Part shown: piece after piece, positions 50,589-59,287 of the stretch
How the letters are laid out: each line of letters starts with the position of its first letter
Position numbering within the stretch: the first letter of the stretch is position 1
Assembly (NCBI RefSeq): GCF_000296815.2
Contig: NZ_CAIT01000005.1
Coordinates: forward strand, 496,001-560,000
DNA from: Fibrisoma limi BUZ 3
GTDB lineage: Bacteria > Bacteroidota > Bacteroidia > Cytophagales > Spirosomataceae
DNA length: 64,000 bases
Reading direction: 5' to 3'
Made by a program: the position numbers and the translations under genes
Notes under the pieces: model-generated
The model's database searches: none
The model's input: only the letters and a program-made list of their open reading frames with translations
Told to the model about the DNA's origin: nothing

Positions 50589-53339
50589 ATGCGTACACTT
50601 TCCTTCCTTTTTTTCTTGGTCCTCTGCGGAGCCACTTGCCTTTACGCTCAGAAATTGGGCAGCAAGACTCAGATACAGGGCGTTGCCGTGGACTCTGTAA
50701 CAGGTAAACCCTTACGGACGGCGTCGGTATCGCTGCTGACCGCCCGCGATTCTGCCTACGTAACGGCCACCATCACCGACGGCGACGGCCGGTTTCAGAT
50801 CCGCAACGTAGCGCCGGGGCAGTACCGCGTTCTGGTAACGTTTGTGGGGTATCGGAACGGCTCGCGTACCGTAACCGTTACGCCCGACAGCCCAACTGTA
50901 GACGCCGGTACGTTCCTGATGACCGAGCAGGCCAAAACGCTCGGTGAGGTCGTGGTGACCCAGGAACGACCGCCCATCACGGTGAAGCAGGATACGCTGG
51001 AGTTCAATGCCAGCTCCTTCAAAACGCAGCCGAACGCGCAGGTTGAGGAGTTGTTGAAAAAACTACCGGGGGTGGAGGTGAGCCGCGACGGAACCATCCG
51101 GGCGCAGGGGCAGACGGTCAATCGGGTGCTGGTGGACGGCAAGCCCTTTTTCGGAAACGACCCTAAAATGGCGACCCGGAACCTCCCCGCCGACATCGTT
51201 GATCGGGTGCAGTTGTACGACCAGTCGTCGGACCAGTCGCAGTTTTCGGGCATTGACGACGGCAACCGCGAACGAACCATCAACCTGACCATCAAACGAG
51301 ACAAACGCAAAGGGTATTTTGGACAAAACTCAGCTGGAGCCGGAACCGACGGTCGTTATCAGGGGCGGTTGAATGTCAACCGCTTCAATAATGGCCGTCA
51401 GATCTCCTTGACGGGGCAGGCAAATAACCTCAACCAGCAGGGTTTTACGCTCCAGGACGGACCCGGGGGCGGTGGGCAGGAACCGGTCTTTGTGGGCCGA
51501 CCCGGCGGGGGCGGAAACCCGTTCGGAAACCAGTCGCCTACCAACATCATCGAGACCAAGGCGGCCGGCATCAATTACAGGGATAAGTGGGGCAAAAATG
51601 CGGAAGTAGCGACCAGCTATTTCTTCAATCAGGCCATCACAACCACCGACCAGCAAAGTCGGCGGGAAAGCATACTGCCGGGCCAGTCGCTCCTGACCGA
51701 TCAAAGCAATTTTTCGCGTAATCGCGTCAACAACCACCGGCTGAACCTGCGTCTCGACTGGAAGCTGGACTCCGAGACGAGCCTGCGCTTCACGCCCAAC
51801 GTATCGTGGCAGAACAGTGGCTTCGACAGCCGTAGCGTGAGTCGCTCAACACTGCCGGATGGACAACTGCTCAATGAGGGCGATACGCGCTACGGCTCCG
51901 CTGGCAACGGACTGAACGTATACAGCAACCTGCTGCTCATGCGCAAGTTCCGGCGGGAAGGACGGACCCTTTCGCTGAACCTGAATACGATCGTGAACAA
52001 CCAGTTGACCAACGCCCTCAACCAGTCGATCAACACGTTCTACGATTCAACCGGCGGCAATCCGCGTCCCCTCCGGCTCGATCAGCGCAACCGACAGGAC
52101 AACTACGCCCCTCAGAATGCGCTAACGTTGTCATACACGGAGCCATTGTCCCTGACCCGCAAGCTGGAACTGCGCTACGCCTACGGTACAAACCGCAATC
52201 AGGCCGAACGCGACGTAGCGGATTTCAACGAAACGACCGGCCAGTATGATCGCCGGAATCTGAACCTGTCGAATCAGTTTACCAGCAGCTTCAATACGCA
52301 CCGGCTGGGGGGGACGATCCAAACGCGTCGGCTGCGCTACACCTATGCCCTTGGTTTTGATCTGCAGCAAGCCGAACTCCGGGCCGAAAACCGCTCGGTC
52401 GACACCAGCCTGAATCGTCAGTATTTTCACATTCTGCCCAATGCGCTGTTCAATTACACGTTTTCGGGTAACCGCAGCCTGCGGCTTCAGTATCGCACTC
52501 GCCTGAATGCGCCCTCCGTAACGCAATTACAGCCGATTGTGGACAATACTAACCCGTTGAACATCCGGCTGGGTAATCCGGCGCTGCAACCGGAGTTCTA
52601 CAATACCATTACGTTGACTTACAATGGTTCCAGCGGCCTCGGTACCAAAAGCCTGTTCCTGTTTGCGGCTGTGAACCAGAGCGACAACCGCATCGCAACG
52701 GCCACTACCGTAAACGCAGCCGGCGCGCAAACGACGCAGCCGGTTAACATCGGCGGCTACTGGGCGGCCAACGGATTTCTGTCGGTTGGCCGAACCATTC
52801 AATCCGTTAAACTGAACATTAACCTGAATACCAACGGAAGCTTTTCGCGGGCGCTCAGTCTGATCAATAACCAAACCAACGAGTCGCAGAACATAACGAT
52901 AGGGCAGGGGGTACGGCTGGAGTCGAACTTCAACGGCAAAGTTGACTACGGCCTCAGTGGGAACGTCAGCTACCAGACTGCTACGTACTCGTTGCTGCCC
53001 CGCCAGAACACGGCGTTCTGGTCGCAGTACGTGACGGCCGATCTGAACTGGCAATTACCCTTCAAGTTCATACTCAGAAGCGATCTGACGTACACCGCTA
53101 CGTCGGGGCGGTCGGCAGGATTCAACCAACGTTACACACTCTGGAATGCTTCGCTGGCCCGACAATTTTTCAAAGGGAAACAGGGAGAAATGCGACTCCA
53201 GGTTTTTGATCTGCTGAATCAAAATCGCAGTCTGGTTCGTAATACAGCCGATACGTACGTGGAGGATGTTCAGAGCCGCGTGCTAAGACAGTATTTTCTA
53301 GTTAGTTTCGTCTACAATCTGCGGAAGTTTGGCGTTTAA
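50589..53339 (+). CDS. TonB-dependent receptor-like outer-membrane protein
   Basis: The 916-residue protein has a signal peptide (ending TCLYAQ), a carboxypeptidase-regulatory-like domain (about 27-105: IQGVAVDSVTGKPLRTASVS ... YRVLVTFVGYRNGSRT), a plug-like domain (about 125-215: LKKLPGVEVSRDGTIRAQ) and a large beta-barrel with long polar loops to the aromatic C-terminal strand FLVSFVYNLRKF. No SusD gene follows, so it is not a PUL-type SusC. It is paired with a GLPGLI gene and faces a two-component system. Ligand unknown; a metal or peptide is a guess. Confidence 0.88.
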   Translation: MRTLSFLFFLVLCGATCLYAQKLGSKTQIQGVAVDSVTGKPLRTASVSLLTARDSAYVTATITDGDGRFQIRNVAPGQYRVLVTFVGYRNGSRTVTVTPDSPTVDAGTFLMTEQAKTLGEVVVTQERPPITVKQDTLEFNASSFKTQPNAQVEELLKKLPGVEVSRDGTIRAQGQTVNRVLVDGKPFFGNDPKMATRNLPADIVDRVQLYDQSSDQSQFSGIDDGNRERTINLTIKRDKRKGYFGQNSAGAGTDGRYQGRLNVNRFNNGRQISLTGQANNLNQQGFTLQDGPGGGGQEPVFVGRPGGGGNPFGNQSPTNIIETKAAGINYRDKWGKNAEVATSYFFNQAITTTDQQSRRESILPGQSLLTDQSNFSRNRVNNHRLNLRLDWKLDSETSLRFTPNVSWQNSGFDSRSVSRSTLPDGQLLNEGDTRYGSAGNGLNVYSNLLLMRKFRREGRTLSLNLNTIVNNQLTNALNQSINTFYDSTGGNPRPLRLDQRNRQDNYAPQNALTLSYTEPLSLTRKLELRYAYGTNRNQAERDVADFNETTGQYDRRNLNLSNQFTSSFNTHRLGGTIQTRRLRYTYALGFDLQQAELRAENRSVDTSLNRQYFHILPNALFNYTFSGNRSLRLQYRTRLNAPSVTQLQPIVDNTNPLNIRLGNPALQPEFYNTITLTYNGSSGLGTKSLFLFAAVNQSDNRIATATTVNAAGAQTTQPVNIGGYWAANGFLSVGRTIQSVKLNINLNTNGSFSRALSLINNQTNESQNITIGQGVRLESNFNGKVDYGLSGNVSYQTATYSLLPRQNTAFWSQYVTADLNWQLPFKFILRSDLTYTATSGRSAGFNQRYTLWNASLARQFFKGKQGEMRLQVFDLLNQNRSLVRNTADTYVEDVQSRVLRQYFLVSFVYNLRKFGV

Positions 53340-53364
53340 CCATTTTCCAAATTTTAGGGTGTAT

Positions 53365-53396
53365 TTTGGTGCTAAAGAACATTTAGGCTATTTTTG
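53365..53396 (+). promoter_or_regulatory. Bacteroidota promoter TTTG-N20-TATTTTTG
   Basis: TTTG at 53365-53368 and TATTTTTG at 53389-53396 match the -33 and -7 elements exactly, with a 20-nt spacer. The GTG start of the following gene is 50 nt downstream. This is the best promoter in the window. Confidence 0.72.
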
Positions 53397-53446
53397 CACT
53401 TATCGCTTTAAAAACAAGGGTTTAACGCCAAAACATACCGCGGAAA

Positions 53447-54757
53447 GTGGATTTATTTGAGAAGTTGCGCACCAACCTCGGCTCAATCGGGTCGTATTCA
53501 AAGCAGTTACAGGGCCACCATTATTTTGCATTTCCGAAGCTGGAAGGCGAACTCGGCCCGCACATGATGTTTCGGGGTAAGAAGATGCTGAACTGGAGTT
53601 TGAATAATTACCTCGGTTTAGCCAATCACCCTGACGTACGGAAAGCCGACGCCGAAGCCACTGAGCGCTGGGGACTGGCTTACCCGATGGGTGCCCGGAT
53701 GATGTCGGGCAACAGTGACCTGCACGAAAAGCTGGAGCGCCAGTTGGCCGATTTCGTTGGTAAGGAAGATGCTTTCCTGCTCAACTACGGCTATCAGGGG
53801 GTTATGTCGGCCATTGAAGCCATCTGCGATCACCGCGACGTTATTGTGTACGACGCCGAATGCCATGCCTGTCTGATCGATGGTATCCGTCTGCACAAAG
53901 CAAAGCTGGGTGAGTACTACAAGTTCAACCATAACGACATGGCCAGCCTGGAGAAAAACCTTCAGCGGGCTACGAAGATGGCTACTGAGAAGGGAGGCAG
54001 TATCCTCGTGGTTACGGAAGGCGTATTCGGCATGTCAGGTAAAGTCGGGAGTCTTGATCAGATTGTCAAACTCAAAGAAAAATACAATTTCCGGCTGCTG
54101 GTCGACGACGCACACGGATTCGGTACGATGGGTGCCACCGGCGCGGGCGTTGGCGAAATGCTGGGCTGCCAGGACGGCATTGACATCTACTTTTCAACCT
54201 TCGCCAAGTCGATGGCGGCTATTGGTGCATTCATCGCGGCCGACCACGATGTGATCATGTATCTCAAGTACAACATGCGGTCGCAGACGTACGCCAAGGC
54301 GCTGCCCATGCCGTATGTGGTGGGTGCTATGAAGCGGCTCGAACTGATCAAGAAGCATCCTGAGCTGCGCGAGAAATTGTGGGAGAATGTAAACGCGCTG
54401 CAGAGTGGTTTGCGGGCCCGGGGTTTCAACATCGGCGATACCACATCGCCCGTAACGCCGGTGCTGTTGCAGAACAACGGTGGTATTCCGGAAGCGACGG
54501 CAATGGTGCGTGATCTGCGCGAGAATTTCGGAGTGTTCTGCTCAATTGTCGTGTACCCGGTAGTGCCCAAAGACGTGATCATGCTGCGTATCATTCCGAC
54601 GGCTGCACATACGCTGGAAGACGTTCAGTACACCCTCGAAACGTTCACGGAAGTGTCGGATCGGCTGCAGCGTGGCTACTATCAGGAACTGGCAGCTTCT
54701 GGGGCGGCTGTAGCCCCCGAAACGATCGAAATATCGGCCGAATCAGCCGCTGAATAG
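53447..54757 (+). CDS. serine palmitoyltransferase / alpha-oxoamine synthase family enzyme
   Basis: The 436-residue PLP enzyme has WSLNNYLGLANHPDV, the Gly/Ala-rich GARMMSGNSDLHEKLE, LNYGYQGVMSAI, VDDAHGFGTMGATGAG and the PLP lysine Lys254 in STFAKSMAAIGAF. Alpha-oxoamine synthases condense an amino acid with an acyl-CoA. In Bacteroidota the close relatives are serine palmitoyltransferases that begin sphingolipid synthesis, but BioF-like or KBL-like activity is not ruled out by eye. Start is GTG at 53447; no ATG is in frame before the conserved region. A strong promoter precedes it, and a histone-H1-like gene follows it. Confidence 0.87.
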   Translation: MDLFEKLRTNLGSIGSYSKQLQGHHYFAFPKLEGELGPHMMFRGKKMLNWSLNNYLGLANHPDVRKADAEATERWGLAYPMGARMMSGNSDLHEKLERQLADFVGKEDAFLLNYGYQGVMSAIEAICDHRDVIVYDAECHACLIDGIRLHKAKLGEYYKFNHNDMASLEKNLQRATKMATEKGGSILVVTEGVFGMSGKVGSLDQIVKLKEKYNFRLLVDDAHGFGTMGATGAGVGEMLGCQDGIDIYFSTFAKSMAAIGAFIAADHDVIMYLKYNMRSQTYAKALPMPYVVGAMKRLELIKKHPELREKLWENVNALQSGLRARGFNIGDTTSPVTPVLLQNNGGIPEATAMVRDLRENFGVFCSIVVYPVVPKDVIMLRIIPTAAHTLEDVQYTLETFTEVSDRLQRGYYQELAASGAAVAPETIEISAESAAE

Positions 54758-54901
54758 CGTTTTTTGCAAAAACTTGCATTTTTCGCCTATTTTTTTGGGC
54801 TGCCTATTGCGTTGCGTGTGATAATCATTAAATTTCAGCCGAAAACCGCGTTTTTAGCGGAATTTGGGCATTTTTTCACACTTAAACCCATACGTATCGC
54901 T

Positions 54902-55087
54902 ATGGCACGCTTTGATGAAGTAAAGAATCTGGTAATGTCGCTGGAGGCCGATTTCGAAAAGTTCTACGAGAAGAACAACCAGGCCGCAGGTACTCGTGTT
55001 CGCAAAGGCATGCAGGATCTGAAAACGCTGGCGCAAACCATCCGCTCGGAAGTTCAGGACAAAAAGAACACCGCCGAGAAAGCGTAA
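54902..55087 (+). CDS. histone H1-like (Hc1-type) protein
   Basis: The 61-residue protein (MARFDEVKNLVMSLEADFEK, then YEKNNQAAGTRVRKGMQDLK) is mixed-charge, with a basic run near its middle, and matches the short Bacteroidota proteins of the Hc1 family, which are thought to bind DNA. The ATG at 54902 matches the family start; the frame stays open further upstream, but without conserved sequence. A weak promoter (TTG at 54807, TAAATTTC at 54829) is possible. A strong terminator (55131-55164) follows, so it may be a separate short transcript. Confidence 0.82.
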   Translation: MARFDEVKNLVMSLEADFEKFYEKNNQAAGTRVRKGMQDLKTLAQTIRSEVQDKKNTAEKA

Positions 55088-55130
55088 TTTATTGGCCACT
55101 ATGGCCCGGCCTCCCCGGCCAACAAACCTA

Positions 55131-55164
55131 GCCCCGCCCAAGCGTTCTCTTCGGCGGGGTTTTC
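55131..55164 (+). terminator. rho-independent terminator after the histone-like gene
   Basis: A 7-bp GC stem (CCCCGCC at 55132-55138, GGCGGGG at 55153-55159), with an extra G-T pair, is followed by TTTTCT. It lies about 45 bp after the stop codon. Confidence 0.75.
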
Positions 55165-55190
55165 TGTGGGTTGTGGTTTTGCGGTTTGTA

Positions 55191-55241
55191 GTTCTACAGT
55201 TTGTGGTTTGTCGTTCGTGAGCCAGACTACAAACTACGAAC
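55191..55241. repeat. imperfect inverted repeat sharing a 17-mer with 7569-7585
   Basis: The left half (55191-55208) and right half (about 55226-55241) are imperfect reverse complements. The 17-mer at 55198-55214 is identical to 7569-7585. It lies between the histone-gene terminator and the MaoC stop codon. Confidence 0.65.
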
Positions 55242-55242
55242 T

Positions 55243-55656
55243 CTAAATCTTCTCCTGGTGCATCAGCGTGGCGACGCCCCGCATCACTGTCTTTTTCGTC
55301 TGTAGATCGCGGACTTCGCCCCGGATTTCGGCGGTGTGTTTTGCCGGGTTGACAGCCTGCACTGTAAACGTCACTTCATAGTCCGTATCGACAAACATCG
55401 GCCGGAGGAATTCTAGGGTTTGTCCTAAATACACGGAGCCAAAACCGGGAAATTCGGTGCCCAGAACTTTGGTAAAAACGCTGGCCCCCAGCATGCCGTG
55501 AATAATGGGGCGTTTGAACGGTGTCTGGGCCGCAAAATCCGGGTCGAGGTGAAGCGGGTTGTTATCGCCGGTGATGCGGGCAAACTCAATCACATCGTTC
55601 TGCGTGAAACGGAACGTGTACTGGTGAACGGCGTTGAGGCCAAATTCGGGTGTCAT
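55243..55656 (-). CDS. MaoC-like (R)-enoyl-CoA hydratase
   Basis: The 137-residue hot-dog-fold protein has the hydratase motif FARITGDNNPLHLDPDFA, with the Asp/His pair, and FKRPIIHGMLGASVF. It hydrates trans-2-enoyl-CoA to the (R)-3-hydroxy form, as PhaJ does. The ATG at 55656 is preferred because a perfect -7 box (55695-55702) lies inside the longer reading (start 55725). It may act with the hydroxyacyl-CoA dehydrogenase encoded nearby (57043-57939), although that acts on a different stereoisomer series in many pathways. Confidence 0.88.
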   Translation of the reverse strand: MTPEFGLNAVHQYTFRFTQNDVIEFARITGDNNPLHLDPDFAAQTPFKRPIIHGMLGASVFTKVLGTEFPGFGSVYLGQTLEFLRPMFVDTDYEVTFTVQAVNPAKHTAEIRGEVRDLQTKKTVMRGVATLMHQEKI

Positions 55657-55694
55657 ACGGAAAGATTTGTCAGTCTGTCGGATTTGAATGGCTG

Positions 55695-55702
55695 CAAAGC
55701 TA
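55695..55702 (-). promoter_or_regulatory. -7 box TAGCTTTG for the MaoC gene
   Basis: Read on the minus strand this is TAGCTTTG, an exact TAnnTTTG match, 38 nt before the MaoC ATG. Confidence 0.45.
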
Positions 55703-55748
55703 CCTAGTCCATTCGCTATTTTCACGCTAAAATCTGCTCAAATGAGCG

Positions 55749-55756
55749 TAGTTTTG
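55749..55756 (+). promoter_or_regulatory. -7 box TAGTTTTG for the acyltransferase gene
   Basis: TAGTTTTG is an exact -7 match, 41 nt before the ATG at 55798 and divergent from the MaoC box 46 bp away. Confidence 0.45.
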
Positions 55757-55797
55757 TTCCGCGGGCCGGCTAATCCCGGATTACGGCCCATCGTATT

Positions 55798-57033
55798 ATG
55801 CTGAAAAATCTGTTTTCGCTCGGTGTGTCGCATGTCCCGCGGGTATTCGGGCTGGATGTCATGCGGGCGGCTGCCATCCTGATTGTGGTGGATGCCCACG
55901 CCACCGTAGCGCTGAAGGAATATTACCGGGGCGGTTTCTGGCATTTCCTGCTGCCCGACGGCGTGGAGCTTTTTTTCGTCCTGAGCGGCTTTCTGATTGG
56001 CGGTATCCTGATCCGGTCGTATGAGAAAAAAGGGCGTTTCGATCGCGACCTGCTGCTCAATTTCTGGACGCGCCGGTGGTTCCGAACCTTGCCAAACTAC
56101 TACCTCGTCCTGATCGGGCTGGTGGCGTTCAATCTGCTGCGGGCCTGGCGGAGCGGCCTGCACCATACGCTGCCGCCAAAAGAAACGCTGGCCAAATACT
56201 TCGTCTTTCTGCAGAATTTTGCCAGCTACATTCCCGATTTTTTTCCGGAAACCTGGAGCTTAGCCATTGAAGAATGGTCGTATATCACCCTGCCGCTCGT
56301 GTTGTGGCTGTTGCACACGCTGATGCCTGCGCACTGGCCCCGGCGTCGGATTGTGCTGTCAACCGTGCTGCTGATCATCCTGAGTACGAACGCCTACCGA
56401 CTGGTGAATGCCATCCGGATTCCGATTTCAGAAGGGGAACTGGGCTACCGGGGTATTGTGCTGAGCCGACTGGACGCCATTTCGTATGGGGTGCTGGCGG
56501 CTTACCTCAAACAGTATTTTCCCGGCTGGTGGAATAGTCCCCACGTACGTCAGCGGACGCTGCTCGTTGGCCTGCTGCTGACGATGCTGACGGCGTTTAC
56601 GGCCTCCATCTTTATCCTGAAGTATTACGTCGAGGCTGGTATTTACACCCAGTACGTCTTCTACAAACGGACGTTCTACTTCCCGGTGGCCGGCCTGAGC
56701 ATGGCCCTGTTGCTGCCCTACATGGACGGCTGGCGCACGGCCGATGCATCACGCCCGGCCTTGTGGGCGCGGGCCGTGACGCACATCAGCCTCATTTCGT
56801 ATTCAATGTACCTGCTCAACCTGACGCCTGTAATGATCAATATCGTGGAGCGTATCCCGACTACCTCCGAGACCGTTGGCTGGGTGAAAGTAGGGTTATT
56901 CTGGGGGCTGGTACTGGTGCTGTCGACGCTGTTGTACAAGTTCTTCGAGCGCCCCGTGACCGACCTCCGCGACCGTTTATCGGTGAAAGAGCCCAAGATC
57001 ACCGAACCCGCCGGCATGAGCAAGCAACTTTAA
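55798..57033 (+). CDS. acyltransferase family 3 (OafA/YrhL-like) membrane protein
   Basis: The 411-residue protein has about 10 transmembrane segments. Family marks are FGLDVMRAAAILIVV at the start, GVELFFVLSGFLIGGILI, FWTRRWFRTLPNYYLVL and SLAIEEWSYITLPLVLW. It transfers acetyl or longer acyl groups from the cytoplasm to surface glycans or lipids. Substrate unknown. It has its own promoter and ends 9 bp before the convergent dehydrogenase gene. Confidence 0.9.
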   Translation: MLKNLFSLGVSHVPRVFGLDVMRAAAILIVVDAHATVALKEYYRGGFWHFLLPDGVELFFVLSGFLIGGILIRSYEKKGRFDRDLLLNFWTRRWFRTLPNYYLVLIGLVAFNLLRAWRSGLHHTLPPKETLAKYFVFLQNFASYIPDFFPETWSLAIEEWSYITLPLVLWLLHTLMPAHWPRRRIVLSTVLLIILSTNAYRLVNAIRIPISEGELGYRGIVLSRLDAISYGVLAAYLKQYFPGWWNSPHVRQRTLLVGLLLTMLTAFTASIFILKYYVEAGIYTQYVFYKRTFYFPVAGLSMALLLPYMDGWRTADASRPALWARAVTHISLISYSMYLLNLTPVMINIVERIPTTSETVGWVKVGLFWGLVLVLSTLLYKFFERPVTDLRDRLSVKEPKITEPAGMSKQL

Positions 57034-57042
57034 TGGGTTGCC

Positions 57043-57939
57043 TTACTTCAGGAAGTCAGGCTGCTGAAAGGCCGGGTTGGGATACGTGTAGAAACCTGCC
57101 CGGGTCGCAACGCCCAGCTTGCCTTTGTCAATGAAGTTTTCTTTCAGCATCTGAGCGGCTTGCTGCATGTCGGTGTCGCCGGTTGCCTCCGCGTTTTTCA
57201 GCGTAATGTTGTACGCCGTCGTTAAGCCTACGACATCATAAATCGCGAAGGGACCGTTGGGCGCTCCGGTAGCGATCATCCAGGTTTTATCGATCGTTTC
57301 GGGGTCAGCCACTCCTTTAACGTATAGACGGAGGGCGGCTTCCAGCAGGGGCACCAGCAGCGAGTTGAGGATGTACCCCGGCTGTTCTTTGTGGATGGGG
57401 AGCGCCACCATGCCGATGGCTTTGGCAAAGTCAACCACCGTATCGAAAACGGCCGGATCAGTGCCCGGATGGCCCATGATTTCGGCGGTGTTCTGCCGCC
57501 AGATGTTGTTGGCGAAGTGCAGGGCCAGGAAGCGGTCGGGGCGGCCGGTCTGCTCCGCAAACTGGCTGGGCAGCAGCGTAGACGAGTTGGTCGCAAAAAT
57601 CGTTCTGGCCGGTGCCACCTTTCCCAACTGAAGGTAGAAATCGCTTTTGATCTGAACGTTTTCCGGAATAGCTTCAATGGCCAGATCGGCGTCCTGAACG
57701 GCCTGGGCCATGTCCGTCGAATAGCGTAACCGCTGAAAGGTCGCGTCGATCGCGTCCTGAGTAGCGCCGAGGTCTCTCTTAAAATGCTCCCCTAACTCCT
57801 TAAAACGGTTTCTGGCTTTGTCGAGCAGTTCGTCGTTCAGGTCATAAACGGTTACGCTGAACTCGTGAAAAGCGGTTTGGAAAGCAATCTGGCTGCCGAG
57901 CACACCAGAGCCAAATACGGTGACCTGCTTGATGTCCAT
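57043..57939 (-). CDS. 3-hydroxyacyl-CoA dehydrogenase family protein
   Basis: The 298-residue protein starts with an NAD-binding loop (VTVFGSGVLGSQIAFQ, residues 7-22), followed by LAIEAIPENVQIKSDFYLQL, the Ser/Asn motif FATNSSTLLPSQFA and the catalytic His in LALHFANNIWRQNTAEIM. It oxidises (S)-3-hydroxyacyl-CoA to 3-ketoacyl-CoA with NAD; 3-hydroxybutyryl-CoA is the likely substrate, given its size. It stands alone downstream of the acyltransferase gene. Confidence 0.9.
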   Translation of the reverse strand: MDIKQVTVFGSGVLGSQIAFQTAFHEFSVTVYDLNDELLDKARNRFKELGEHFKRDLGATQDAIDATFQRLRYSTDMAQAVQDADLAIEAIPENVQIKSDFYLQLGKVAPARTIFATNSSTLLPSQFAEQTGRPDRFLALHFANNIWRQNTAEIMGHPGTDPAVFDTVVDFAKAIGMVALPIHKEQPGYILNSLLVPLLEAALRLYVKGVADPETIDKTWMIATGAPNGPFAIYDVVGLTTAYNITLKNAEATGDTDMQQAAQMLKENFIDKGKLGVATRAGFYTYPNPAFQQPDFLK

Positions 57940-58027
57940 TATGGTTTACTGTTGATGTTGTTCAGGTTTTAAAGCCGTAGATGGACGGGTTGCTCATTAA
58001 ATTGTGCCGGTAGATTAGGCAGTGGTC

Positions 58028-59185
58028 CTAAATGCCTCGCGCCATTTCATCAGTGGTGAAGTCGACAACATCCTCCAGTGAACCCTTTTTGCGGAAAATC
58101 TCCCGCTGGCGGCTGGCTCCGGTTCCTCCAGTCAGTACGTCCCGCACCCGCGTGTTGATCTCTTTCCAATCGCCGAACTCTTCCAGGGCCGGTCGTACGT
58201 ACTCCAGTAGCGCTTTTATAAGCGTTCTGGCGGCCACCGGCCGACCTTTCTGTGTATCGATCAGCTTAGCGTCGAGACCGTACCGGGCCGCCTGCCATTT
58301 AGCTGCCTGTAGCACCTCCGGCCGAGCGTGCGTGATTTCCGTATACCGCTCGGCTTCCTGCGCGCAGGTCCTGGCCAGAGCCCGGAGCAGACCTGCTATC
58401 ATTACAGCTTCGTCGATAGTCAGGCAAACGTCTGTAACGCGATACTCCAGGGTTTCGTAGTGCGACGATGGCCGCATATCCCAATAAATTTTACTGGCTT
58501 CGGAGATGCTGCCGGTGGCGATCAGGTCTTCGACCAGTTTGTCGTATTCAGACCGTGAGGCAAAAACGTGCGGAATGCCGGACGTAGGCCAACGCCCCCA
58601 GATTTCGGTACGGTAGCTGCTGTATCCCGTATCGTGGCCGATCCAGAACGGGGAGTTGCTGGCCAGGGCCAGGATTGAGGCCAGCCAGGGCCGCGACCGG
58701 TTCATCACCTGGATGGCAATTTCGCGGTCGGGAATTCCTACGTGGACGTGGCAGCCGAAAATCAGTTGCTCCCAGACCAACTGCTTATAATCCGCGGCCA
58801 GATCCTGGTAGCGTTCTTTTGGGGTTAGTTTTTGGCCCTCCCAATTCGAGAAGGGATGCGTACCGGCCGCGGCAATGCGACAGTCTACTTTTTTAGCCGC
58901 CGTAATGATACCGCTGCGTAACCGCTGAAGTTCACCGCGGACATCGGCCAGCGAATGACAGACGGACGTACCAATTTCGATCTGGGACAGATACAGTTCC
59001 TGCGTAACCTGATCGCCAACGGTAGCCTGGGCTTTGGACAGTACGGATCGGCCACGCGAACGTAACTCGCGCGTCTCCGGGTGAATAATCTGGTATTCTT
59101 CTTCGACGCCGATGGTGAAATCGTCTTTGGATAGGGACACGGGTTGTAGCTGGGTTGGTGTAACCAGGCTGTTTTTAAATGTCAC
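58028..59185 (-). CDS. carboxylate-amine ligase, YbdK/GCS2 type
   Basis: The 385-residue protein has the GCS2 pattern: FTIGVEEEYQIIHPETREL, GCHVHVGIPDREIAIQ, FWIGHDTGYSSYRTEIWGRW and EYRVTDVCLTIDEAVMIAG. Family members use ATP to join glutamate and an amine, and several (YbdK) have weak gamma-glutamylcysteine synthetase activity. No glutathione synthetase is nearby. Start is GTG at 59185; there is no ATG in frame before the conserved part. Confidence 0.9.
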   Translation of the reverse strand: MTFKNSLVTPTQLQPVSLSKDDFTIGVEEEYQIIHPETRELRSRGRSVLSKAQATVGDQVTQELYLSQIEIGTSVCHSLADVRGELQRLRSGIITAAKKVDCRIAAAGTHPFSNWEGQKLTPKERYQDLAADYKQLVWEQLIFGCHVHVGIPDREIAIQVMNRSRPWLASILALASNSPFWIGHDTGYSSYRTEIWGRWPTSGIPHVFASRSEYDKLVEDLIATGSISEASKIYWDMRPSSHYETLEYRVTDVCLTIDEAVMIAGLLRALARTCAQEAERYTEITHARPEVLQAAKWQAARYGLDAKLIDTQKGRPVAARTLIKALLEYVRPALEEFGDWKEINTRVRDVLTGGTGASRQREIFRKKGSLEDVVDFTTDEMARGI

Positions 59186-59234
59186 AGCCTTCTAGTGCAC
59201 AACCATTTGCCGGATAAAGTGTCACTGAAAAACA

Positions 59235-59268
59235 GTAAAGCCGGTCTGATTCGTCAAACCGGCTTTAC
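59235..59268 (-). terminator. terminator of the RND efflux operon
   Basis: An 11-bp stem (59235-59245 with 59258-59268, 12-nt loop) is followed on the minus strand by TGTTTTT. It lies 19 bp after the RND permease stop codon. Confidence 0.85.
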
Positions 59269-59287
59269 CTAAAGTTGATACTATGCT

